64,000 nucleotides of DNA from Endozoicomonas sp. Mp262 (GTDB lineage Bacteria; Pseudomonadota; Gammaproteobacteria; Pseudomonadales; Endozoicomonadaceae), in the NCBI RefSeq assembly GCF_025643335.1, contig NZ_CP092489.1:257501-321500 (forward strand), in the 5' to 3' direction. Under the pieces are notes generated by a model, which saw only the letters and a program-made list of their open reading frames with translations, was not told the origin of the DNA and did not search any database. Shown here one piece after another: positions 19,006-28,035 of this stretch (the stretch's first letter is position 1; the number at the start of each line of letters is the position of its first letter). The position numbers and the translations under genes were made by a program.

Positions 19006-20221
19006 CTCTGTAGGGGACAATTATCCCTAACTCTTACTGTCGCAATGAGTGGCTGGCCTTACAGGCTGGCCAAACATCTCAATATGAAACATTAATTCTG
19101 TACTGGATGAAGTACGGTCAAACAGAAGGCTTGCCAGCCACTCCAGTCCATATCGAAAAATACTATTGGCAAGGCGTCCATGTTTTAGCCTTTTGATGGG
19201 CTTAATTTCAGCACGCCATTCTCCTGTGCAGTAAGCCCAACAATAGGCAAGGGTTACAATTCCCAGCAGGCGCTCAATACGCTCTCTGTCTGACAGGTGT
19301 GTACTCTCCAGATCGAAACCTCTACCCTTTAAAGCTTGGAATAGTGTCTCAATTTCCCATCGCCTCATGTAGTCACCCAGCGCCTCCTGACCTGCTTCAT
19401 TGCTGATAATGATGACGCGTTCCTGCTCTGAGCGATAACAGGAAAGAAATACACGAACACCCCAGAGTTCCCGTGCATGATTCAGATGCATGCTTTCTCC
19501 CACTTTCAGACTGAAAAATCGATACGCTTTCAATTTTTCCGTTCGATGGCGGTTCATTGTGCGGGTGTCGTTTGGAATGCGGATACGGAAAGGAATTTTC
19601 TGCGCTATCAGCCACTTTAACCATTTTTCACCCCGAAACTCACGGTCTGCGGTTAAATACTGTATACGCTCTGTACCCAGTAAGTTGATAAAACGCTTCA
19701 GCAGCGTGATTCGTTCCTCCATGCTGGACATGCCCTTTTTGGGAAGGAGCGTCCAGACAATAGGAATGGCAGTGCCTTTATAAGCAATTGCCACCATCAT
19801 GATATTGATTTTGAACTTTCCAAACTGCCAGTTGGAGCGATCCAGGCACACAATCCAGTTGCCTTCAGGCACCATCCAGTCAACAACCATTCGTGCCACA
19901 CAATCCAGCTCGAAGCCTTTCCACATCAGGAAACGTTTGAGGCGCTTACGTCTGGAGTCTATTTCAGTGTGGTGCCCCATCGTTTGAGCTATACGGGACA
20001 AACTGACCGTGCCAACCTGTATAAGGCCAAAGATGGCGAGAGCCATAAGGTTAATACGGGATTGATGCCAGTTAAAAGAAGCTTTAAGCTGTTTTTCCAG
20101 AGAATGAGTATGCTGCACAAAAAGTAAACTGCTTGAGGTAAAGGACTTGCAGAATACTGATTGAAAGCAGCTCATTCTCCCTCATAGATCAACGTTTACC
20201 TCAGAATTGTCCCCTACAGAG
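19006..20221 (-). mobile_element. IS4-type insertion sequence (1216 bp) inside the DUF1800 gene
   Basis: Perfect 17-bp inverted repeats CTCTGTAGGGGACAATT / AATTGTCCCCTACAGAG bound the element, and the 9-bp duplication ACCATGCCT lies on both sides. Intact ends, an intact transposase and a perfect duplication point to a recent insertion. Confidence 0.93.
19027..20175 (-). CDS. IS4-family transposase
   Basis: The 382-aa protein has the IS4 DDE arrangement: first aspartate in WIVCLDRSNWQFG, second in YLTADREFRGEKWL, and the YREK-like box with the catalytic glutamate in MRRWEIETLFQALKGRGFDL. The 9-bp target duplication fits the family. The frame is undamaged. Confidence 0.92.
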   Translation of the reverse strand: MSCFQSVFCKSFTSSSLLFVQHTHSLEKQLKASFNWHQSRINLMALAIFGLIQVGTVSLSRIAQTMGHHTEIDSRRKRLKRFLMWKGFELDCVARMVVDWMVPEGNWIVCLDRSNWQFGKFKINIMMVAIAYKGTAIPIVWTLLPKKGMSSMEERITLLKRFINLLGTERIQYLTADREFRGEKWLKWLIAQKIPFRIRIPNDTRTMNRHRTEKLKAYRFFSLKVGESMHLNHARELWGVRVFLSCYRSEQERVIIISNEAGQEALGDYMRRWEIETLFQALKGRGFDLESTHLSDRERIERLLGIVTLAYCWAYCTGEWRAEIKPIKRLKHGRLANSIFRYGLEWLASLLFDRTSSSTELMFHIEMFGQPVRPATHCDSKS

Positions 20222-21453
20222 ACCATGCCTTTGGTAATTTTCGTCAACTCCTGGAGCAAGTGACGCTCAGCCCGGCAATGGGCAAGTTTCTATCCCTGAA
20301 TAAAAGTAAAAAAGCAAATCCCAAAAAAAATAGCTATCCCGACGAAAACTATGCCCGGGAAGTCATGCAGTTATTTACTATTGGCTTATGGGAACTGGAT
20401 AGTGACGGGCAATCCGTTCTGGACTCAGATGGAAAACCCAAACCTACCTACTCCCAGCAAGATGTTGAGGAGATGGCCAGGGTTTTGACCGGATGGACCA
20501 GTAGCAATGCTATTGATCCTATGCATTCTGTTTCTCACAATCATGATATGGGACAAAAGAAAGTCCTCCATGCAATATTCCCTGAAGGACAAAGTCCAGA
20601 ACAGGACTTATCCCAAGCCATGGATTTATTATTTAATCATCCTAATACGCCCACCTATTTCTCAACATTATTGATTAAAAGACTAACGACCAGTAATCCT
20701 CACAGGGCCTACATAAAAAGAGTTTCAGATGTATTTAGGGATAATGGTTATGGTGTCAGGGGTGACCTTAAAGCCGTGATTAAGGCTGTTTTACTGGATA
20801 GTGATGTCCTGGAAGGCAAAGCCATGTCTGATTACCAGAATACAGGAAATTCTTCCAATAACTTTGGCAAAGTGAAAGAGCCGGTGGTGGCCATGGCTAA
20901 CCTCGCTCGGGCTCTTGAGGTAACAAGCAATCGTCCACACTGTTGGTCAGACTTTCCTGGCCTGGGCAATAATAATTTTGGACAGGCACCGTTGGAAGCA
21001 CCCAGTGTTTTTAATTTTTATGAAGCTGAGTATTCACCAAAGGGGGAAATCTTTGATAAAAAACTGGTTGCTCCTGAATTTAACATTCTGAATATGTGCA
21101 CATTAAGAGCCATTAGTAATCGTATGTGGGCCGTAATTGAAGGTACTGGTCACCGCAGGGGATGGAACTGGGATCGCAGTGAGTTTAAACGGGCAATCGA
21201 TAACCCGGATCGCTATCTTGATCTGCTAAACCTTCGTTTTTTTGGTGGTAATATGCCATCAGATTTATCAAACTTCTTAAAAAACATGCTGTTAGAAAAT
21301 CGTCAAAACGGTCAATCTGCTGACCAGCAAATCAATGACACTCTCTTTGCCATTCAATGCTCACCCGAATTCCGCTGCCAGTACTAAAGGGTATGAGATT
21401 ATCACGCAGAACGTTAACAAAATTAATAGAAACCATTAAGTCTTTGATTTGAA

Positions 21454-21507
21454 CTCGCTCCCAGGCTCCCGAGGGGATCGCAAAACCCTCAGGAGCCTGG
21501 GAACGAG
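21454..21507. repeat. Short hairpin repeat, CTCGCTCCCAGGCTCC arms
   Basis: The left arm starting CTCGCTCCCAGGCTCC pairs with GGAGCCTGGGAACGAG, plus GAGGG / CCCTC inside. A half-site of the same type (TCTCGCTCCCAGCGTCCC) occurs near 16518. It lies just upstream of the acetyltransferase gene. Confidence 0.7.
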
Positions 21508-21520
21508 AGGAAATTCTCAC

Positions 21521-21967
21521 ATGAAAATCGATAATGCCTCAAAAGCTGACTACCCTGCCTTAATTGAAATCTGGGAAAGCTCCGTTCGGGCCACTCATCA
21601 CTTTTTACCTGAAGAAAATATAAAAACCTTAAAACCTCTCATTCTAGAGCACTATTTTGATGCTGTTGATTTAAGAGTCGCCAAAAATAAACCTGATAAT
21701 ATTGTTGGCTTTATTGGTGTCGCTGATCAAAATATAGAAATGTTATTTATATCACCAAATTACCACAATCGTGGCATCGGCTCTCTGTTATTAAAAAATG
21801 CAATTCAGTACCAATCAGCAATTAAGGTTGATGTCAATGAACAAAATCCTGATGCTATTGGTTTTTATCTGCACCAAGGCTTTGAAATTGTTAATCGCTC
21901 TCCATTAGATGATCAAGGCAACCCTTTTCCATTGTTGCATATGGAATTAAGTAACATAAGGGGTTAG
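21521..21967 (+). CDS. GNAT-family acetyltransferase, YjaB-like
   Basis: The start is ATG 21521 (MKIDNASKADYPALIEIWES) with GAGAGGA upstream; the longer frame from 21449 runs through the hairpin repeat and is rejected. The protein is 148 aa. It has the GNAT acetyl-CoA loop HNRGIGSLLLKN, a central MLFISPNY strand and the C-terminal VDVNEQNPDAIGFYLHQGFE motif. Like E. coli YjaB it also has the ATHHFL segment early and the DDQGNPFPLLHMEL end. YjaB-type enzymes bind acetyl-CoA; the physiological substrate is uncertain. Confidence 0.9.
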   Translation: MKIDNASKADYPALIEIWESSVRATHHFLPEENIKTLKPLILEHYFDAVDLRVAKNKPDNIVGFIGVADQNIEMLFISPNYHNRGIGSLLLKNAIQYQSAIKVDVNEQNPDAIGFYLHQGFEIVNRSPLDDQGNPFPLLHMELSNIRG

Positions 21968-21992
21968 GTCTTTTGTCTAGCATTGAACCAAT

Positions 21993-23150
21993 TTATTTTG
22001 CTTCATAAACATTTTTATCTTTTAGGATTAGGATAATAACTTTTGCAATTCTCTCAATATTTTCCTCGGTATTTGTTGCCATAGGGTTGTATTTATTTAT
22101 ATGACTAAATTTGGTTCTAATATCTTGATCAGAAAAGTTATACCCTTTCCTCTTTATACAGTTTTTTACTTGAGATATAACTTTTTCCTTATCTGTTTCA
22201 TTTGTGAGAGGCATACTTTGAGCTTGCCGCACATGCTGGTCTGGACTTGATTTTGGGGAGGGTGTGTATGAGTGCATGATGGCTGCATATTTATTAGGTT
22301 TTCCATAGCTTGTTAAAAATGAATAAAACCCATCAGTCTCTACTTCATCCATACGTCCTGTTTCTTTGAATTTTTGTTGCTGAACATCACTAACTGTCTT
22401 TCCTGCAAAATGTTTTTTTACGTCAGGGGGTAATGAGGGTAGGGCACTATCTATAGATCTCTGAGCGTTCTCTTTATTGATGCTTTCAAATTGAGTTCCT
22501 TTTCCGATAAGCCCTAGAGGAGGCATAAGTGAAGCGTGACCTTGCTTGGCATGAAATAACCTTTGTTCGTTATATTTACCAGTTCCACTGCCAACCCGGT
22601 TATCAAATTCAACACCAATAGTAATCTCTAAACTTTTATTAGGTTCCAGCATGCCAAGCCACTTTATCGTACCATTTTCTTCGCCATGATCTGAATGCCA
22701 CACTACTTTTGCTCCGGGTAATATATGTGGGTCATGCATGTTGTACCAATAAACGATCCCTTTATGGGAACCATATAAAACGATATCTCTTACCATTTTA
22801 TCTAACTCTGATTCGCTAAATATCTCATCGCTATTAAGTAAGGTATCTTCCTTTATACATAAAAATACAAAGCCTAAAAAGCAATCAAATGTATCGCAGT
22901 CAGGATGTTTTTTTTGTTTGTGGTATGCTCTAAGATGTTCGGGTATTTCAAGTGCCGAGCAATCGTATGCTGCGTGGATATCTTCCATATAACGTGGAAG
23001 CTTGAATTTTTTCACTCCTTGGAAGGCTATGTGTGGATACAGAGTTTGACATTGTGCAGGGTCTATTTCTATTTCAGCATAAATTTTACTAAAAAAGACT
23101 AAAGGCAACGTTAAAAAAACTATTTTTTCAAGGAAGCTAAATAAGATCAT
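21993..23150 (-). CDS. Secreted protein with a CAP-Gly-like domain (eukaryote-like)
   Basis: The 385-aa protein starts with a signal peptide (VFLTLPLVFFSKIYA, cleavage near residue 25). Residues 26-130 contain several cysteines and match nothing I recognise. Residues about 145-216 resemble the CAP-Gly fold of eukaryotic microtubule-binding proteins and CYLD: G-KVVW, NGTIKWLG, IGVEFDNRVGSGTGKYNEQR, LFHAK and SLMPPLGLIG, in the CAP-Gly order of GTIRWLG, GVELDE, GTDGT-NG-RYF and GLFVP. The C-terminal part is charged, with helical stretches. The AT-rich coding sequence and isolated position suggest acquisition by transfer. I infer a host-directed secreted protein; the CAP-Gly call is by eye and needs a profile search. 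Confidence 0.6.
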   Translation of the reverse strand: MILFSFLEKIVFLTLPLVFFSKIYAEIEIDPAQCQTLYPHIAFQGVKKFKLPRYMEDIHAAYDCSALEIPEHLRAYHKQKKHPDCDTFDCFLGFVFLCIKEDTLLNSDEIFSESELDKMVRDIVLYGSHKGIVYWYNMHDPHILPGAKVVWHSDHGEENGTIKWLGMLEPNKSLEITIGVEFDNRVGSGTGKYNEQRLFHAKQGHASLMPPLGLIGKGTQFESINKENAQRSIDSALPSLPPDVKKHFAGKTVSDVQQQKFKETGRMDEVETDGFYSFLTSYGKPNKYAAIMHSYTPSPKSSPDQHVRQAQSMPLTNETDKEKVISQVKNCIKRKGYNFSDQDIRTKFSHINKYNPMATNTEENIERIAKVIILILKDKNVYEAK

Positions 23151-23190
23151 GACAGCTTACCTCCTGTTGCTTAAAGGTAGTGAGGGTACT

Positions 23191-23352
23191 TTATCTCTTG
23201 ATCGTAGCAGCTAGCTTTTCAACACCCTGGCTGGTAATATAGCCACCGATGCCCTGCTGCACGATAGCCCTCAGTTTCAGCTCAATATCTTCTGACAGAT
23301 TAGGCGCAGCCCATCTATCGGGCAACTATCAGTCCGGTAAAAACCAGCATCA
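23191..23352 (-). pseudogene. Remnant of a phage holin gene, related to the intact holin at 56103-56471
   Basis: The minus strand ends in a frame reading LSEDIELKLRAIVQQGIGGY and ...EKLAATIKR-stop, matching the intact holin C-terminus LSEDVELKLLAIVQLGIGGY. Upstream, LVMLVFTGLIVAR also matches, but an in-frame stop and a small deletion separate the two blocks. Only the last third is left. It is a trace of another prophage or of a duplicated late region. The remainder of the 23151-23553 gap shows nothing further. Confidence 0.8.
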
Positions 23353-23553
23353 CCAGTTTGAAGCGGTTATAATTTTCCGAACACACAAACAAGGATAATC
23401 TTGGAACCCTACTAAGGTGTGTAGCATAATCCAATCGCTCTTTTCTCATGACTGGTATTAATCCTTGGCTCCATACCTCTTGGCGGGATAGGTCTTCACA
23501 AGCTTTGGTGCTGTGTATTATTTACAACAAAATGTAAGTTTCGATAAACCACA

Positions 23554-23823
23554 ATGTCACAAAAGATAAAATCTCTCGATCATCTAGCCAAAGGCTTATT
23601 TTTTGCCTTTATCGCTGCCATTATCTTTGCCATGAAGCATGATCCTGAGCATACCCTTGCTGTATTCTCAGCCGATTTCTTGCAGCCGCTATTGAATTAC
23701 TTCAAGGAAAGCAGGTTATTGTGGAACTCCACCATGGTGTTCTTTTTTGCTTTCTGCGCCTGTTTGAAGTTTACTTTGGCAACGCTTGAGTATATCACCA
23801 ATAACAGAAGGGAAGTGTCATAG
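23554..23823 (+). CDS. Small membrane protein of unknown function
   Basis: The 89-aa protein has two predicted membrane segments (about 14-27, LFFAFIAAIIFAM, and 59-76, STMVFFFAFCACLKFTL) with a short acidic and aromatic linker. I do not recognise a family. It lies next to the holin remnant, so a prophage origin is possible. No clear RBS sits at the ATG, and the gene call is moderate. Confidence 0.45.
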   Translation: MSQKIKSLDHLAKGLFFAFIAAIIFAMKHDPEHTLAVFSADFLQPLLNYFKESRLLWNSTMVFFFAFCACLKFTLATLEYITNNRREVS

Positions 23824-24008
23824 GAAAATACATGTGGTTGATTGCGAAAGAGATAAAAGTAACCTTAGGTTAAAAGCCAAAACTCTGATGAAAAGCTAAG
23901 TTATCAGCAAATTTTTATTTCTGCAGAATGAAATAAAGGTTAGTTTATGTGTTGGTTTTTTTATTCTTATATATAAAAAATATGCAATTTATTAAAAGCC
24001 TCTTTTCC

Positions 24009-25237
24009 CAGGGCAAAAACATGATCACAAATCAACCAGTTTAAGCACTTGCATCATGTAGTCTTCATTCCAGCCACAGGTTTTGCGCTTATTCTTGATA
24101 CCGGCTTTCACCGTAGTGTCCAACTTAAGAAGATTGAGTGTCACCTGCCGGGCAACAGCTAGATTTTCTGCTGCGAACCCTTCTCTTGTCCTACAGCGGT
24201 CTTCATCAAACGCCACATCAAGCACCCAGTGTAATTGGTTTTCTATTAGCCAATGCTTCCTGGTAGCTTGAAGTACCTCGGCAGCTGATAACTGGCAGCT
24301 GCATATAAAGTAACGGATGAGTGTTTTCCCTTTACCCTTTTTGCTACTGTCTAACTGGATTGCGGCTATGGTTTTGGCTCTCCATGAGGCAGCATTGGAG
24401 TCCTCAGTAACATCATTGATAACCCAGCACCGGCGGTGCTCCATACGACCATGCTCTTTACCTTCCTGTTCCGCAAAGTAATGGTCAGGAGCATCTTCCA
24501 GATTATCTTGCCAGTATTGGTCGAAGAGTCGAGTCACTTCTCCATAGAGTTTTTTCTGGTTGCCTTTCACCGCCAGCAAGTAGTCTGCCTCTTTTTTCAG
24601 GATTGCAGTAGCAATTTTTTTCTGGCAGCCCATTGCATCGATAGTGACAAGGCTGCCACTGAGTTCAAGCAGCTTGAGCAGCTCAGGAATGGCCGTAATT
24701 TCGTTGGATTTTTCATCAACTTTATACTGACCCAGCGACAGTCCAGCCTCTGTGCACCAAGCGTTAAGCATGTGTATTGCATCTTTGCCTTTATTCCAGG
24801 CCGAACCTTTAACAGTCTTGCCATCAAGAGCAACTATCTTGCTATCAGAGAGCTCCAGTCCGGAAAGAACATCCCTAATCCACTGGATGAAGATTTTGCG
24901 AAACTCTTCCGGGTCAAGAGTGGCGAAAATACGATTGAATGTAACCGCTACTGGAATACCGCCAGGCAAGGTTAAGTGCTTACGGAGCCAGCCTTCCTTG
25001 TGCTCAGCAAACAAGCGAATGCCATTCCAATCATCTGCGCCACAGAGAATGGCACAAACTGAGATGAACATAACCTCTGCAAGAATATGTGTTGACTTCT
25101 TCGGGTCTCGTTTGTCGGTAAGCGATGTAAACTTGGAAAAAAGGGCTTTGGCAGACATCAGGCAACAGAAAAAGCATGGGATTCTACAGCTTTTGAAATC
25201 AATTTTCTGTTCAAATTCTGATCATATTTTTGCCCTG
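24009..25237 (-). mobile_element. ISAs1-family insertion sequence
   Basis: Inverted ends CAGGGCAAAAACATGATCA and its near-perfect complement (one mismatch) at 25219-25237 bound a single transposase gene. I could not find a matching target duplication on the two sides, so it may be old or its flanks may have been rearranged. Confidence 0.85.
24025..25158 (-). CDS. ISAs1-family transposase
   Basis: The 377-aa protein shows ISAs1 landmarks: DKRDPKKSTHILAEVMFISV at the N-terminus, IVALDGKTVKGS with the first aspartate, LVTIDAMGCQKKIA with the second, VKGNQKKLY, and HWLIENQLHWVLDVAFDEDR with the last glutamate. The coding frame is full length, so the element may be active. Confidence 0.95.
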   Translation of the reverse strand: MSAKALFSKFTSLTDKRDPKKSTHILAEVMFISVCAILCGADDWNGIRLFAEHKEGWLRKHLTLPGGIPVAVTFNRIFATLDPEEFRKIFIQWIRDVLSGLELSDSKIVALDGKTVKGSAWNKGKDAIHMLNAWCTEAGLSLGQYKVDEKSNEITAIPELLKLLELSGSLVTIDAMGCQKKIATAILKKEADYLLAVKGNQKKLYGEVTRLFDQYWQDNLEDAPDHYFAEQEGKEHGRMEHRRCWVINDVTEDSNAASWRAKTIAAIQLDSSKKGKGKTLIRYFICSCQLSAAEVLQATRKHWLIENQLHWVLDVAFDEDRCRTREGFAAENLAVARQVTLNLLKLDTTVKAGIKNKRKTCGWNEDYMMQVLKLVDL

Positions 25238-25435
25238 TCATATTACTCTGCATTTTAATCACTAATAGGGTTTTTATAGTTAGCCAATAAAATAGTGATG
25301 CTGTTAGATGGACATACAGGCAATATTATAGTCAGGTAATTATGATTCGGCATTAAAAACTTTTGCTTGTGAGTATGATTTTTGTTTATAGTGTCGGTAA
25401 TCCTGAATGCTGGAAGACAAAGGATAAACCTCTAA

Positions 25436-26170
25436 TCATAATTGCATAAAAGAAGCTTGTGTGGGTACTAGCTGTGAATCATCATCTATAGTCGTTATAC
25501 CTTGATAGTTTTGTTGTAAACTCTGGATGTATTGAATTTTACGATCTGCTTGTGCCTGATCTGGAAGACCATGAGTTTTGGCTAACTCAATGAGTTCAAT
25601 CGCCTTGTGTAAGTTTTGTTCATAAAAAAACCCTTGAGCATACATTAATCCGAGATTAAATAGAGCAGTTGGATGATTTTTACCTACCGCAAACATAAAT
25701 ACACTTTGTACCTCAGAAAACTTTTTTTCTCCTTCTTTTTTATTTTGTATTTTTGTGCAAACTGATGCAAGTTGAGTACAGGCTCCTAAATGTTGATTCT
25801 TAGCTGCCAAGGTATAGCATTTCACTGCATCTACAAATTGACCGCTGGAAGAGTAAATTATGCCACACTGATAGTAAGCATCTTGATAGCCTAGTTGACC
25901 AGATTTCATTAGGGTTTGAAGAGCTGTTTTTCGTTGGTTGCGCACTTTATTAATTAAACCTATATAGTAGAGAGCCTCCGCGTTTCCCTCGCCTTCAGTC
26001 ATGTAATTTGCCGCTTGAAAATAGGCTAAGGCCAGCTGGTAGTTATTTAGTAAATAGGCTTCTTTGCCCCATTGTAATTGCTCTTGTATATTTCCACCAG
26101 CCCACAAACAGATGCTAAAAATAGAGACAAAGGGACAAAGTATCCAGTGGGTAGCTTTAAATAATCGCAC
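25436..26170 (-). CDS. Secreted Sel1/TPR-like repeat protein
   Basis: The 244-aa protein has a GTG start, then a signal-type segment (WILCPFVSIFSICLWAGG). The rest is helical repeats of about 36 residues with the A/G spacing of TPR and Sel1 motifs: LQWGKEAYLLNNYQLALAYF, AEALYYIGLINKVRNQRKTA, DAYYQCGIIYSSSGQFVDAV and PTALFNLGLMYAQGFFYEQN. Such repeats act as protein-binding scaffolds in the periplasm or, in host-associated bacteria, in secreted proteins. The neighbours are IS elements, and the gene is AT-rich. Confidence 0.75.
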   Translation of the reverse strand: MRLFKATHWILCPFVSIFSICLWAGGNIQEQLQWGKEAYLLNNYQLALAYFQAANYMTEGEGNAEALYYIGLINKVRNQRKTALQTLMKSGQLGYQDAYYQCGIIYSSSGQFVDAVKCYTLAAKNQHLGACTQLASVCTKIQNKKEGEKKFSEVQSVFMFAVGKNHPTALFNLGLMYAQGFFYEQNLHKAIELIELAKTHGLPDQAQADRKIQYIQSLQQNYQGITTIDDDSQLVPTQASFMQL

Positions 26171-26249
26171 CGTTAAGCCTCTTTTAACTGGTTCTGGAAT
26201 AGAGAGTTAATAAGCTAATGCTGAGCATAGCACTTTGTGGAAGCTTATT

Positions 26250-26523
26250 TTATAACTTATATAAATTATAGAAGCGACAATATGAGCTAATAAAAAGACA
26301 GCCCTGACCGCCATTAAAGCAATACAGGCCATAGAACGTTACTTTAGCAGAGTGGTCGGGAGAGTCAGAAGATACCCAAAAGCGTTTCCCTTTTTCAGAC
26401 CAACCATAACCATGGTCTGTGGCTTGGGGAGTGTGTGCTTCATCAATGTATATCAGCAACTTTTTTGCTGGGCGGCCTGATCAAGCAGTGGCTTTAAAGT
26501 ATTTAAATATTCCTGTCGTTTTT
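26250..26523 (-). pseudogene. Remnant of an IS630-like transposase
   Basis: The frame reading LIYIDEAHTPQATDHGYGWS, followed by a KRFWV block, resembles the catalytic (D..E-type) core of IS630 transposases. The upstream segment KRQEYLNTLKPLLDQAAQQ is in a shifted frame, so the gene is frameshifted and truncated at both ends. A neighbouring open frame at 26503-26703 on the same strand has no recognisable content, and the stretch 26524-26923 holds nothing else I can support. Confidence 0.55.
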
Positions 26524-26923
26524 TTCGGATAAGCACGATTGAAAAGCTGCACTTTCATGAAAGGCTATTAATTGGATTAGCTTTTGGTTAACTGTTTGAT
26601 ATTTAGGGTTATTTGGGTGTGAAAGGAGAATATAAGAAGGGATGAAAAAGTCCCCCCACCCTGCCGCTGTCAAGGGTTGCCCGTGGCCGTAAGGATACGG
26701 CATATTAATTCTATCTATTTGAATTATTAGGCAAGAAAACTTGGCGCTAGTCTATTTGGGCAGTGTTTTGGGCAAGGTGAAAATGCTTCTAATTTTTATT
26801 TTCCTGTGTATACGAGTTTACCATTGATGTAGTTTTTTTCGATCTGACCTGGCTGTTCTAAATAGAGCTGAACTGATTAGCCAGATACAGCGAACACCCT
26901 GCTGTATCTGCTCGATGAAATAA

Positions 26924-27118
26924 CTATTTGCTTGTTCGCCTGGTGGCAAGTTTGAAATCTGTCATCAGACCTTTGAGGGCAGGAGAGATTGAGCCGTCAA
27001 TCGCCTGCTGTATCTCTTTTTTCCAGTAATCTGTCTCCAAGGATTGTGGCTGATTTTCCAGCCAAAGTTTTACACTTTTCAAGAGCGTGATCTTGTCTGA
27101 TTGGATTGACATCATCAT
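26924..27118 (-). CDS. Small hypothetical protein (64 aa)
   Basis: It starts MMMSIQSDKITLLKSVKLWL and continues as a mixed helical, charged sequence with no signal peptide or membrane segment. It matches no family I know. Weak case for a gene: codon content is like its neighbours, but no strong RBS is seen. Confidence 0.35.
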   Translation of the reverse strand: MMMSIQSDKITLLKSVKLWLENQPQSLETDYWKKEIQQAIDGSISPALKGLMTDFKLATRRTSK

Positions 27119-27265
27119 AGTACCTTAATCCTTTAGGCTATAGTGTCTTCTGTGACACCCTATAACTTCAGCCAGAAAAATATCATCATACGTCTATTAT
27201 TTAATCTGGCTATTAGCATGTGATGAGTCAACATTACATTTGTAACCTTGAACTGGGGCTGTTGG

Positions 27266-27871
27266 TTACAGGTTGTGCAGGTAATTGTGTTTTTCCAAAG
27301 TACAGGCAACATTCGTAATCTTTAGCTGGTCTAATAACTCTTTCAGCTCAGGTAGGTGTGTTACCTGGAAAAGAGCAATAAGTTCCTTTTTAAAGCGGCA
27401 CTTGGCTTGCCTGCTTTTTCCAAGCTTCTCCTTCGTGTGGTCGTCTGGCCAGCAGTTAGCAATAGCTGCAATTGTCATAAGATATTTCGGCTTTAAGTAT
27501 TGGCTGATGTAGTCAATATATACGCCTTGTCCAGAAGAAAATGTTGCTAACATTTTTGACTCTACTGAGTTTTGAATAACTGTCATGCTGCCTTTTAGAC
27601 ACTCTTTTGTTGTACGCTCTTTCAGGATATTAAACTTCAGCCAGCCCTGAGTTGTTGGAAGGTTTTCTGTTGACTCATAAAAGCCATTTTTCAAAGCATA
27701 TCGGTCTGTTGTACTACATATTCCCCCGCCATTTTTCCCCCAAATACAATCCTGATCTGTTTTTCCAATGATGTTGCTTGGTGCCGGGAAACCTGCAAGT
27801 TCAGCAAACAACAGGTTACAGCCGGTATATCTGAGATTAGACGACTTTTCAAAATGATATTTCATAGGCAC
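27266..27871 (-). CDS. PAS-domain-like protein without a recognised output domain
   Basis: The frame opens at GTG 27871 (ATG 27865 is an alternative). The first 70 residues resemble a PAS fold of the kind found in LuxR-type regulators: NLRYTGCNLLFAELAGFPAP, then NIIGKTDQDCIWG and DRYALKNGFYES. The remaining 130 residues have no HTH, kinase or cyclase motif that I can see. The C-terminus (KKELIALFQVTHLPELKELL) is helical. PAS domains bind small ligands or cofactors. An HTH gene sits about 600 bp away on the opposite strand, but no link is shown. Confidence 0.55.
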   Translation of the reverse strand: MPMKYHFEKSSNLRYTGCNLLFAELAGFPAPSNIIGKTDQDCIWGKNGGGICSTTDRYALKNGFYESTENLPTTQGWLKFNILKERTTKECLKGSMTVIQNSVESKMLATFSSGQGVYIDYISQYLKPKYLMTIAAIANCWPDDHTKEKLGKSRQAKCRFKKELIALFQVTHLPELKELLDQLKITNVACTLEKHNYLHNL

Positions 27872-28035
27872 TCATGCTGACTCAATTGATACTAGCAACG
27901 CTAAGCCAGCTCGACGGGGGAGTAAAGTACAGAACGGTTATAGTTAAGTTTTGTTGTAGTTCAGTTTTTAGATAGTCACAAGCTGGGGTTTTTGTAATAT
28001 GCTGTGTGCAAATAAAAACAATGCAGAGGATGGTT

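Larger units (their letters stand above)
18636..21387 (+). pseudogene. DUF1800-family protein gene split by an IS4-type element
   Basis: The first part (18636-19005) begins at TTG 18636 with GGAG upstream and encodes QAAKFLYRATFGPKGSDVAD, the DUF1800 N-terminus. The second part resumes at 20231 and runs to 21387 with the ARE-MQLFTIGLWELD core and the GYGVRGDLKAVIKAVLLD motif. Removing the IS and one 9-bp duplication (ACCATGCCT, 18997-19005 and 20222-20230) restores an uninterrupted frame reading NHAFGNFRQLLEQVTLSPAM, about 508 aa. The family is poorly understood and often paired with a DUF1501 protein, which is not seen here. Inactivated in this genome unless the IS excises. Confidence 0.92.

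Noticed and set aside
18636-19013. 18636-19013 as a complete small gene
   Set aside because: It ends in IS sequence and continues in frame at 20231 when the IS is removed.
26503-26703. 66-aa open frame on the minus strand
   Set aside because: No family, no RBS, and partly overlaps the shifted IS630 remnant.
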